Assembly (NCBI RefSeq): GCF_024228315.1
Contig: NZ_CP100458.1
Span: forward strand, 1 to 64,000
Source: Halomarina pelagica
GTDB lineage: Archaea > Halobacteriota > Halobacteria > Halobacteriales > Haloarculaceae
DNA length: 64,000 nucleotides
Direction: 5' to 3'
Positions 52,190 through 60,800 of this stretch are shown piece after piece. The notes beneath the pieces are model-generated. The model did not search any database and was not told the origin of the DNA. It saw nothing but the letters and a program-made list of their open reading frames with translations. The first letter of the stretch is position 1; every line of letters begins with the position of its first letter. The position numbers and the translations under genes were made by a program.

Positions 52190-53571
52190 CGAATACCCTC
52201 GAACGAAAAGTCGGTGGTCTTAATCGGTGCGTCATCAGGGACGTCACTCTTGTTCAACAACCGATCAGGGAACGCAGCCTGCGCAACGCCGATCAGCTGT
52301 GGCTCGACCTCGGCAAGATACGCGTCGTAGCCGTACGGCCCCGTGTGCAGTTCCTGGTTCCATGCCTTCACCCAGAGGTACACCTGCTCTTTGAGGCGAT
52401 GCGTTCCCTGTTCAAACAGCTCGCTCGCCCACGGGACCTTCCGTGTATCATCCTCGAACAGGGCCATCGAGAGCTCACCAACGTGCCAGTAGTCCCCATC
52501 ACCCCACCGAGCAAAGCTCCTCGTACTCGACCGCTCAGTAGCAATTTCTGTGAAATTCGCACTCAACTCGTTCTTCTTGCCGTACGCTTCCGCCTTCCCA
52601 ACGTATCGCGGAATGACCGTCAGTCGATCACTTCTGTCGGCGTCGGCGAGCTGGTACATGAGATAGATCAATCCCTCGTATCCGTCGTCCCTCACCCCGC
52701 CCGAGTGGACGCATTTTCGTCCCTCGGTGCGGATTCGCTCATCGATGGCATCCGAGCGCTTGAGGCGACCAGAGTTGGTGAGCTTGACCTGCAGCCGGTC
52801 ATCCGTGTCGAATAGCGGAATTGGGTCAGCTGTCGATTCGTCAGCAACGTCCGGATAGACGTACCTCTCGAGCCAGTGAGCCCACAGATCGGCTTTCGAG
52901 TGGTGTTCCGTGGAGAGGTCGTACCGAGGAGGCGCGTCTGCCGTTTCTGGCCTTGTAGACTCGGTCGAGAGCCAAGTGTGGCCAGCGAGTCCGATTTCGT
53001 GTAGAACTCGGTTTGGGACGAACTCGCGATTGGTCATGGTCCGCCGATACTCTGGGTGTGCGTAGATGAGTCCAATTAGCTTGGCTTCCAGTTCCTGCCG
53101 GTAGGTCGCCACACCGTAGGGACACACATCAAGGGTTTCGACGTCCAGAATCCAGACGTATAGTTGTGAGTCAGCTGCCTCTCGAACCGCCGCGATGTGG
53201 TCGTATTTCGAGAAGCTCCCCCACGAGCCGTCGTCCTCCCAGTCGTCGATCGGGATGGCTTCATCGATTTTCTTGTAGTGCTGGTAAATTCGAGACCCGA
53301 TATTTCGGGATTCGCCGACATACACCGGGGTGATGTCTGCGGCGGTATTGATCGGCTCGTCTGCAAGGTAGATGAGATACAAGTATTCGCCATCGTTCTT
53401 CCCATACCGATAGCGGTCGAGTGCGTCGGTCGTGGTAAGTTCACCATCGACCGTCGTCAAGAACGGCACTGGATCTAACCGATCGGGTGCATGGATATCT
53501 TGGAGGAGAGTTCGTTCAATCCATGTGGCCCACAAATCAGCCTTCGAGGCGGTCATCTGATACATACTCAT
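52186..53571 (-). CDS. Tandem GIY-YIG-like nuclease
   Basis: A 461-residue protein made of two related halves. The first has EYLYLIYLA (about 62-70), TPVYVGESRNIGSRI (81-95, with R94 in the catalytic position) and QELEAKLIGLIYAHP (E161). The second has GLIYLMYQL (about 300-308), PRYVGKAE and AEVEPQLIGVAQAAFP. These are GIY, YIG and Glu motifs, with GIY degraded to LIY. The repeated ADLWA.W.ER N-termini show that the halves arose by duplication. It is coupled to a PD-(D/E)XK nuclease gene by a 4-bp overlap. A role in cutting foreign or modified DNA is inferred. Confidence 0.7.
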   Translation of the reverse strand: MSMYQMTASKADLWATWIERTLLQDIHAPDRLDPVPFLTTVDGELTTTDALDRYRYGKNDGEYLYLIYLADEPINTAADITPVYVGESRNIGSRIYQHYKKIDEAIPIDDWEDDGSWGSFSKYDHIAAVREAADSQLYVWILDVETLDVCPYGVATYRQELEAKLIGLIYAHPEYRRTMTNREFVPNRVLHEIGLAGHTWLSTESTRPETADAPPRYDLSTEHHSKADLWAHWLERYVYPDVADESTADPIPLFDTDDRLQVKLTNSGRLKRSDAIDERIRTEGRKCVHSGGVRDDGYEGLIYLMYQLADADRSDRLTVIPRYVGKAEAYGKKNELSANFTEIATERSSTRSFARWGDGDYWHVGELSMALFEDDTRKVPWASELFEQGTHRLKEQVYLWVKAWNQELHTGPYGYDAYLAEVEPQLIGVAQAAFPDRLLNKSDVPDDAPIKTTDFSFEGIR

Positions 53572-53699
53572 CGATTTCTTGACTTACCAGTTTCGTCACT
53601 CATTGGCAAGAGCAGCCGTGATATGCCACGGTCTTACACGCAGAGGGACGTTCTTGATGAGTAGGGCGTCCGCTGTCCGTCCGCGTTGGACAGTGAGCA

Positions 53700-53722
53700 A
53701 TTTTTCGCGCCCTGAGGGGGCG
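53700..53722 (+). promoter_or_regulatory. ATTTTTC box and CGCCC/GGGCG hairpin
   Basis: ATTTTTC at 53700, 5-bp arms at 53708-53712 and 53718-53722, upstream of ATG 53758. A Shine-Dalgarno-like AGGAGGG occurs at 53747-53753. Confidence 0.55.
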
Positions 53723-53757
53723 AGGGCTCGATATAGGTCTTCACATAGGAGGGTTCC

Positions 53758-54105
53758 ATGAATCAACAACAGAATTCGAGAGATATCTCGATCGATGAGA
53801 TTCCAGTCGATATCGCAAGCACACAATCCGCCGAGGTAGACCCAGCTGACGTCCCCGAGGAGATTCAATCGATCACTTGTGGGCTCGCGAGTGAACAGCC
53901 ACCGACGAACCCATTGATCGTCCTGAAAGCCGCGCGGTGGTGGTACCTCCATGGAGAAGGTGGAACCGATCCCGTCTTTCGATGGGCACTCGACTGGGCG
54001 TTGAACCTCGCGACCGACACGCCGAGTGACGTCGAACGATTCGAGGAGTTCCTCGAATACCTCGTTGCGGTCGGCTTCGCTAACGAAAAAGAAACCCTCC
54101 GATAG
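53758..54105 (+). CDS. Small helical protein, unknown function
   Basis: 115 residues from ATG 53758. An acidic N-terminal 40 residues is followed by helices around PLIVLKAARWWYLHGEGG and VFRWALDWALNLATDTP. Tryptophan-rich amphipathic helices suggest a compact helical fold. No family recognised. Its strong SD and box-and-hairpin leader support it as a gene. It precedes the ArdC-like gene by 85 bp with a separate leader. Confidence 0.55.
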   Translation: MNQQQNSRDISIDEIPVDIASTQSAEVDPADVPEEIQSITCGLASEQPPTNPLIVLKAARWWYLHGEGGTDPVFRWALDWALNLATDTPSDVERFEEFLEYLVAVGFANEKETLR

Positions 54106-54117
54106 CGACCGCGAGTC

Positions 54118-54145
54118 GTTTTTCTGCCCCCGAAGGGTGCGGGGC
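54118..54145 (+). promoter_or_regulatory. GTTTTTC box and GCCCC/GGGGC hairpin
   Basis: GTTTTTC at 54118, 5-bp arms at 54126-54130 and 54141-54145, upstream of ATG 54191. Confidence 0.55.
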
Positions 54146-54190
54146 GTCCTGAACTGACACCAGTGGCGTCAACCGAATTTGGTGACCAAC

Positions 54191-55117
54191 ATGGCTACAA
54201 GCAGTGACTCATCGGTCTCCTTCGACCAGACCGACACGCGATACGACGAGATGCACAGCACGATTGAACGGTGGGTCGACGACCTCGTCGAGCGTGTCGA
54301 CGACGCACAGACGAGCGCGGAGTTCCAGGAATGGCTCGACTTCCAGAGTCGCTTCCACGACTACTCCTACCGGAATACGCTGCTCATCAAACAGCAGTGT
54401 CCCGAGGCGACGCGGGTTGCTGGGTATCGGACGTGGCAGGACGAGTTCGACCGGCACGTCCAGGAAGGCGAGCAGGCCATTTGGATCTGGGCACCGATCA
54501 TCGCGAAACAGTGCCCCGAATGCGAGAATTCGCCGGGCTATCACGAGCGGAGCGACTGTGAGTACGACGAGACGCCACCTGAGGGATGGTCAAAAGGGCT
54601 CGTTGGGTTCAAGCCCGCGCCAGTGTTCGACATCTCCCAGACGGATGGCGAGCCGCTTCCCGATCTCGACACGGCCGCCACCGGCGATGCCGGTGACCTC
54701 GTCTCACGACTTACCAGCGTCGGTGATGACGTTGGTGTGACCGTCCGAATCGTCCCAGACGAAGAGTGGTCACACGGCAGCGCGAATGGTGTCTGTGAGC
54801 GGGTGAGCCTCATGGACGTCCAGCCACTCGTCGAAGTTCGCGATCGGTCGAATCAAGCGGACCTCGCACGGACGTTGGTCCACGAGTACGCTCACGCATT
54901 GCTCCACGCCACTCTCGACGATACTACTGAGCGGTCGAAGCGCGAAGTCGAAGCAGAGGCCGTTGCGTACATCGTCGGCCGATATTGTGGTCTCGACACC
55001 AGTGGCTCAGCGTTCTATCTCGCGGCATGGGAATCCGACGATCCAGAGGTAATTCGCGACCGGCTGGGTCGTATCAGCCGAACAGCAGAGGAACTCATCG
55101 AGGTGCTCGTGGACTGA
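54191..55117 (+). CDS. ArdC-like antirestriction protein (ssDNA-binding domain plus zinc metallopeptidase)
   Basis: 308 residues from ATG 54191. The N-terminal domain (about 25-150) includes FHDYSYRNTLLI and GYRTWQDEF, the pattern of the ArdC/DUF1738 ssDNA-binding domain, with an inserted four-cysteine zinc knuckle (CPEC...C). The C-terminal domain has the metallopeptidase motif HEYAHALLH (H231, E232, H235) and EAEAVAYIVGRY, as in ImmA/IrrE-type proteases. ArdC proteins protect incoming plasmid DNA from restriction during conjugation. This fits an element that carries both a T4SS and several restriction systems. Which substrate is cleaved is unknown. Confidence 0.8.
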   Translation: MATSSDSSVSFDQTDTRYDEMHSTIERWVDDLVERVDDAQTSAEFQEWLDFQSRFHDYSYRNTLLIKQQCPEATRVAGYRTWQDEFDRHVQEGEQAIWIWAPIIAKQCPECENSPGYHERSDCEYDETPPEGWSKGLVGFKPAPVFDISQTDGEPLPDLDTAATGDAGDLVSRLTSVGDDVGVTVRIVPDEEWSHGSANGVCERVSLMDVQPLVEVRDRSNQADLARTLVHEYAHALLHATLDDTTERSKREVEAEAVAYIVGRYCGLDTSGSAFYLAAWESDDPEVIRDRLGRISRTAEELIEVLVD

Positions 55118-55184
55118 CCTGACGCCAACCCCCTCCCCCAGATTCCAATCGTACACCTGAACAGACCTCCCGTGATGGATACGG

Positions 55185-55217
55185 TCGATTTTCTCGCGCC
55201 CATGATGGGCGGAGGCG
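55185..55217 (+). promoter_or_regulatory. GATTTTC box and nested CGCGCC/GGCGCG hairpin
   Basis: GATTTTC at 55185. CGCGCC at 55193-55198 pairs with GGCGCG at 55212-55217, and alternatively CGCCCA/TGGGCG (55195-55209) forms a triloop hairpin. ATG 55242 follows. Confidence 0.55.
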
Positions 55218-55241
55218 CGCACGTCGCTCTTCCATCGAACA

Positions 55242-55772
55242 ATGACCGACCACTATCTTCCCATAGTTCTCGAGGAGGCGCATCAGCTAGCTAACCATCA
55301 ACCAGAGCTGGCCCAATCAACCGAGCAGCCAGCGCACGAGTATCTGCGGTATGCGGTCCTGCAACTGCTAGAAGCCGATGCCGACGACACGTACACGGAC
55401 GTCGACCCCGTTCACGATGTGACAGTTGGCTACGGAATGGATCAAGCGATGTTCGACCACTGGGCGTCTGAGGTCGACTGGTGGGAGAGTATTCCGCCAC
55501 AGGAGAACTGCACGCGATTTCGGATTTTCTACTCCAACGAGCAGGACGCAGTTCCTCGAACAGTCGTTGATGTGATGGCAGCACTAGGTGCATGGCACGT
55601 CTGGACCGGAGAAGCCTCAGAACACGGCTCATACGACCACTGTGATCGACACGAAGTCCACTACCTCTGGCCGAAGCATCATCCAATCGAGGAATTGCTG
55701 ACTTCTCGACTTCAAAGCACGCAGTCAATCGTTGAATCGTCGGGCGTTCACAGCAGGAACAGTACCCGGTAG
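55242..55772 (+). CDS. Haloarchaeal plasmid protein, unknown function
   Basis: A 176-residue acidic protein. It contains VTVGYGMDQAMFDHWASEVDWW and several tryptophans and histidines (GSYDHCDRHEVHYLWPKHHP). The His/Cys-rich segment could bind metal, but the order does not match a known finger. No family is recognised. It is the last gene of the box-and-hairpin block before the BREX operon. A gap of 108 bp follows, holding the BREX promoter. Confidence 0.55.
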   Translation: MTDHYLPIVLEEAHQLANHQPELAQSTEQPAHEYLRYAVLQLLEADADDTYTDVDPVHDVTVGYGMDQAMFDHWASEVDWWESIPPQENCTRFRIFYSNEQDAVPRTVVDVMAALGAWHVWTGEASEHGSYDHCDRHEVHYLWPKHHPIEELLTSRLQSTQSIVESSGVHSRNSTR

Positions 55773-55850
55773 ACGGGTTTTCAGGATGTTGGAACGTGTG
55801 GAGCCTTGTTGACCGATGTTGTGGATAAGTAGGTTGCTGAAGCAGGAGAA

Positions 55851-55880
55851 TTATAGCCAATGTATACATTGGCTCCGCTA
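55851..55880 (+). promoter_or_regulatory. BREX operon promoter with perfect 16-bp palindrome
   Basis: The TATA-like TTATAG (55851-55856) is directly followed by the perfect palindrome CCAATGTATACATTGG (55857-55872). ATG 55881 lies about 27 bp after the TATA centre, predicting leaderless transcription. The palindrome would sit between TATA and start, the classic position for a repressor operator. An in-frame ATG at 55860 lies inside the palindrome and is not used in this reading. Confidence 0.65.
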
Positions 55881-56483
55881 ATGACTACTGATCTCAAGAA
55901 CGCATTGACGGCCACTCAAGAGAATCTCGGAGAGATTGGCGTCGAGGACGCGTTAGTCCGCGAAGTTCTATCTTATCGGCTGTTAATTGAGCGACTCGGC
56001 GAAAGTGACAATAACGACTGGTGGGAGTCAATGATCCTGACTGAATTAGGCCGAGACCGCCTTGATGAGGTGACCCCGAAAACAGCAGCAAAAGCAAGAA
56101 TCGATCTTGCACAGCGCGTCGGTCGAAAAGTCGAGCAAGACCGCACCGAGAAGAACACGATTTCTCTGTTCTACCTCGGGCCGACCGTAGAGGCACAAAT
56201 CAGTGCTGAATTAGAAGACATTTCAGAGAGTACTCAATTCGAGATGCTTGAGTCCCTCACCGAAACTACTGGCACGACTGATTGGACAGCTGATCTGGTA
56301 GACAATGTTGATCTCGAGTTCTCTGAGGAAGGCGAGGTGCTCCGTCTTGGCCCCGATACTCTCGAGGAGGCCCAATTGAAATCCAGGACAACGATGCGAC
56401 GTGTCGCGAGAGAATGCTTCGCGGGGTACGGGCAATCAGCCGAAGGATCACTGCAAGTGCCATATTATAAAGTAGAGCTATGA
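55881..56483 (+). CDS. brxE: BrxE-like protein of a BREX system
   Basis: 200 residues from ATG 55881. The segment LSYRLLIERLGESDNNDWWES followed by a DRLDEVTPKTAAKARIDLA helix recalls the BrxE pattern (LxxRLGE...WWxS, then a TP-rich helix). BrxE precedes brxA in type 6 BREX loci, as this gene does here. The similarity is recalled by eye and should be treated as likely, not proven. It overlaps brxA by 4 bp (ATGA). The promoter is leaderless with a palindromic operator candidate. Function of BrxE is unknown; it may be a regulatory or structural part of the BREX methylation/exclusion complex. Confidence 0.55.
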   Translation: MTTDLKNALTATQENLGEIGVEDALVREVLSYRLLIERLGESDNNDWWESMILTELGRDRLDEVTPKTAAKARIDLAQRVGRKVEQDRTEKNTISLFYLGPTVEAQISAELEDISESTQFEMLESLTETTGTTDWTADLVDNVDLEFSEEGEVLRLGPDTLEEAQLKSRTTMRRVARECFAGYGQSAEGSLQVPYYKVEL

Positions 56484-57277
56484 CCACGGACGCCACTGAG
56501 CCCGAGGAAGAGGAATTTGACTCCTGGATAGCGCACAATACCACGTATATCGAGGAAACTAAGCAGTTACTTGCGGAATACGTCGAACATCAGTCATTTG
56601 AGAAGCTCAAAGAACAAGTTCAGGAAGAGAATATCCTTAATAAGCAGACCAGCAAGTACCGGCGAGACGTCCTTCGTGAGGTGGCTCGGTTATACATACC
56701 CTCCAAGGTAGAGTTCATTGAGACTCCGCTAATGCGTGCAGTGACATCTGACGTTGATGATGCCGTCAAAGACTGGCTCATCTATTACGAATTTTCGCAG
56801 AACCATCTTCTGTACACGCTAACTACCGAACTACTCTATCCGGAGTACACGGCTGGGACGATGTACGTCGAAGCCAGTGATATACAAGGGTTCATTCGAC
56901 AGCTGGAAGACGATCATCCGGAGATAAGTGAGTGGTCTCAGAGTACCGTCGAAGAAGCGAGTACAAAATATCTGAGTGCATTGAAGAATTTCGGACTCTT
57001 GAAAGGTGTACAACGAAAAGAGTTTGCAGTATTCTACGTACCCGACGAAGTCATTGCGTACGTGTTCTATCAAATTGCCGGAGATCAGCAGCCAACTGTC
57101 GAAGAGATTGTAGAACACCCAGATTGGCAGTTGTTCCTCTTTGATACGAACGAAGTGAGACGGCGTCTCGAAGGGATCAGTCCGAGATATATTCGATATG
57201 AACGACGTGGCAGTACCGAGCGTATCGAGCCAGAGTTCGATAACATTTGGGAGGTAATCGATGAGTTCCAGTACTAA
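56480..57277 (+). CDS. brxA: BrxA (DUF1819 family)
   Basis: A 265-residue protein of the DUF1819/BrxA family, the small DNA-binding component of BREX. Recognisable segments are KDWLIYYEFSQNHLLYTLT with a TELLYPEYTAG helix, WSQSTVEEASTKYLSALKNF, and the terminal PDWQLFLFDTNEVRRRLE then RYERRGSTERIE. It forms part of a tight operon: 4-bp overlap with the BrxE-like gene and a 17-bp overlap with brxB. Length is about that of other BrxA proteins, somewhat extended at the N-terminus by an acidic tail. BrxA is required for BREX phage exclusion or methylation in tested systems, with an unclear precise role. Confidence 0.75.
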   Translation: MTTDATEPEEEEFDSWIAHNTTYIEETKQLLAEYVEHQSFEKLKEQVQEENILNKQTSKYRRDVLREVARLYIPSKVEFIETPLMRAVTSDVDDAVKDWLIYYEFSQNHLLYTLTTELLYPEYTAGTMYVEASDIQGFIRQLEDDHPEISEWSQSTVEEASTKYLSALKNFGLLKGVQRKEFAVFYVPDEVIAYVFYQIAGDQQPTVEEIVEHPDWQLFLFDTNEVRRRLEGISPRYIRYERRGSTERIEPEFDNIWEVIDEFQY

Positions 57278-57827
57278 CCTGCAATCACGCATGGAAGAGC
57301 TTGAGGAGCTGACTATTGACGACCGAGATCAGATTGGACGACGGACTGGTGTCCCATTTGTCGTCTTCACATACGATCCCGATGATGAGCTCTCGATGGA
57401 GAGTACGATTGACGGATACATAGAGAAGCTAAGAGCACGGGGGCAGACGGTGGAAATTATTGATATCCGAGATTTAGTATTCAGCATTCTTGAGGATCAA
57501 CGGATTCTCGATCAAGTCATCGAGAAAGAAAAAGCAGCACCAGAGGAGCTTGCTGAAGGGCTCTCTACAGCACTGTTGGGTGGTCGGACTGATTCCCTCG
57601 GGAAAATAGCGTCCACGATCATTGATCGGGTCGAAGATGTCGATACGGCGGTGATGTACCGGACCGGGATTCTATACCCCTTCGCGGGTGTGTCGTCCAT
57701 CCTCATGCAGCTGGAGAACGAAATCGATACACCACTCGTCGTATTTTACCCTGCAATCCGAGAAGGCAAGAGTTTAAGATTTCTCAAAGAAACAGAAGGA
57801 ACATACTACCGAGCGAGGGTGATTTAG
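57261..57827 (+). CDS. brxB: BrxB (DUF1788 family)
   Basis: A 188-residue protein of the DUF1788/BrxB family. It has PFVVFTYDPDDELSMES, a helix with the EKLRARGQTVEIIDIRDLVF strand-helix, AVMYRTGILYPFAGVSSIL and the terminal TPLVVFYPAIREGKSLRFL. This PYR/YP pattern is the usual BrxB signature. It overlaps brxA by 17 bp and stops directly before the ATG of brxC. BrxB function is not resolved; it is a core BREX component. The start at 57261 is chosen as the first ATG of the frame. Confidence 0.75.
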   Translation: MSSSTNLQSRMEELEELTIDDRDQIGRRTGVPFVVFTYDPDDELSMESTIDGYIEKLRARGQTVEIIDIRDLVFSILEDQRILDQVIEKEKAAPEELAEGLSTALLGGRTDSLGKIASTIIDRVEDVDTAVMYRTGILYPFAGVSSILMQLENEIDTPLVVFYPAIREGKSLRFLKETEGTYYRARVI

Positions 57828-60800
57828 ATGTCTACGGAATCCATCTCCAAGATCGAGGACGTCTTCTATCGACCGATCAATCGGCACATCAATCGTGTCG
57901 TCAAGGTCGAACAGGATGATCGGGAAACAATCCAACAGGAACTCGACGAGTACGTGCTCACCGGGTCTCTGGAAAAGCATTACCTCGACATCTTCGAGGG
58001 CGTCTTAGATACCGAGCACGCCGCCACGGACGAGACCGGAATCTGGATCTCGGGGTTCTTCGGCTCAGGGAAGAGCCATTTCATGAAAATTTTGGGATAT
58101 GTCTTGGAAAATCGTACTCTTCCCGACGGTCGATCAGCAGCAGAAGCGTTCAAACCCCGTGCACACGACGAAACGCTGAAAGCGACCGTTGATTCCGTAA
58201 GTCGAAAATTCGATTCTGAGGTGCTGATGTTCCAAATCGGCTCTCGGACGAGCCGAGCCGGTGAAGACTCAATCACGGACGTCGTAAATCGGGAGTTCAA
58301 CCGACAGCAGGGATATGCTGAGATTCCGTGGGTTGCACGACTTGAAGAGGATCTGGAAAAGGAAGGACGCTACGAGCGTTTCAAGGAATCAATCGAGACG
58401 AATGAGGACCGGTCGTGGGAAGACGTTCAACAGAATGCGGCCTTCATCGAACCGATCATTGAAGATGCTCTCATCGAATCTGTCCCTTCGTTCGACGAGC
58501 GTGATGCGAAAAATGCGATTCAGAACGTCAAGGACGAACCCGAAATCACTCCGGCCTCCTTAGCGGAAAAACTGCTCGATTACGTCGAGAACAAAGAGAC
58601 AGACGGAAGCAGCCAGGCCCGTTATTTCGTCTTCCTCGACGAGATCTCACAGTTCATTGGCGATAATGAGCAGATGCTGCTAGAACTCCAAAGCATCGCA
58701 GAAGAATTCGGTCGGCAGGGTATGGGAAAGCTCTGGCTCGGCGTCACCTCACAAGAGAAGTTAGAGGAACTAGTGCCGGGGGTTCTGGCCCAGAACCTCG
58801 AAGAGTCGAAGGTCGGTGACCGATTCCCACATCGATACGACCTCATCTCAGACAATTTGGACACGGTCGTGAGAGATCGGATTCTGAAAAAGAAAGGCGA
58901 GGCAACGCCAGCACTAACCGACCTCTACACCGATAACGAGGGACTCCTGAGTGCACGGTACAAACTGAACTCCTCGCGTCAGATGGAATCGATCGACAGA
59001 GACTCTTTCGTGGACTGCTATCCGTTCCTTCCCTACCAACTGGAGATTTTACCGCGGATGTTCGCCGCTCTCCGGGGCCGTGGGTCAGATGACCGACTAA
59101 CCGGCCGTGAGCGGACACTCATCGACGTCACGCAGAGCGTCTTCAATGAACCGCATAATCTCAGAGACAAACCGTTAGGGACCCTCGCAACGCTTGATCT
59201 CGTCTTCGATGAAATCGTCGAGGACATCGACGATGACGACCAGCGCACAATCGCTGAGGCAGAGCCTCACGATGTCGATGCCGACCTTGCTCGTCGTGCC
59301 CTAAAATCGCTGTACCTGCTCCAGCGACTAGATTGGATTCCCAATACGGCAGCCAACATAGCGACGACTCTCTACGGTGAAATCGGGAACCTGAGCTCTC
59401 TCGAATCCGAAGTCGAAGAAGTACTTGAACAACTCGTCGACGAGGGGTACGTTGGACGTGGGGAAGATGGATACCGCTTCCTCCAAGAATCTGAACGTAA
59501 ACTAGAGCAAGAGATCGACTCGGTCAAAGTCAACATTGGAGAGATTCGCCGACGGTCTAAAGAATTCGTCCGAGAGGCCTTAAGCGGGACTGAAACGGTT
59601 GGCTATGAGGGTCAGACGTTCAGCGTGTCTATTGAGGCGGACGGGGAAACAATCTCTGACAAGGGCTCCATTCACCTGTATGCGTATTCACCGGTCCATC
59701 AACTCAAAGAGGAAGTCGACCCCCGGACGCTGAAAACGCAGAGTTTCGATAAGGGCGACACCATCTATTGGATTGCGAACGACGAGGATGCCCGAGAACT
59801 GGAAAACCAAATCGAGCGCATCAAACAAATCGAGCAAATCGTTCAAGAGAAACGTGGTCAGCAGCTCAGTTCCGAAGAACAGGAAGCCCTCGATCGGAAG
59901 AAGGAAGACCTCTCCCGTCTCCAACGGAACGTCGAAAAAAGCATCAAACGATCCTTCCAGACTGGAATCCAAATCTACAACGGGACCGAGACGCAGTTGG
60001 AAGAATCTGGAACTCGTCTTGAACGCATCGTTCAGGAACCTGCACGAGAAGCTGTCGAGCGTGTCTTCACCAAGCTTGAGGACGGGCTGGCAAACGTCAG
60101 CAACCGCAATATCGAACAAATCTTCGGGGACCTAGAGGGCCGGTCAAACCCAACAGTCTTCGACGACCTGGATGTCGTTTCCGATGGTGAGCTGAACACC
60201 AAAGCTCGTATCGCCGATGAATTTATTGGCGAGGTCAAGTCGCGGGAGGAAGCTGGAAATATCCCCACAGGTGAAGCGCTTATCGAGCACTTCTCAAAGC
60301 CACCCTACGGTTGGAGTCGCGATGTCGTACGGCTCGCTGGAGCAGTTCTGTTCCGGAACGGGTCGATTATGACGACGTACAAAGAGCGTGCGTACGACAG
60401 CTATCTCGATGACGGGGCGCAGGAAGTCTTCACACAAATCTCGAAGTTCCGTGATGCGTCATTTAAAGAACGGGAAACCGTCGATATATCGACTCGCAAT
60501 GATGCAAAGCAGCTACTCGATATCCTCTTCGACAAGAAGGTCAAACAGACCGACCAAGAGGTCGCTCGAGGTATTACTGACGCAGCTGGTGAGTGGATTG
60601 AGAAGTGCAAAGAGAGACAGACAAAGCTTGAACGATCCCAATTCCCGCTCCGAGACGACGTCTCTCGACTTCAAACGATTCTGACCGAGATCCGTGATAA
60701 GGCAACCTCAGCCAGCCGCATCAACGCGTTCCTCGACCATGAAGATGAACTCCGTGACCTCGTCGACACTGTCAAAGACGTCGTCGAATTCGATGAAGCG

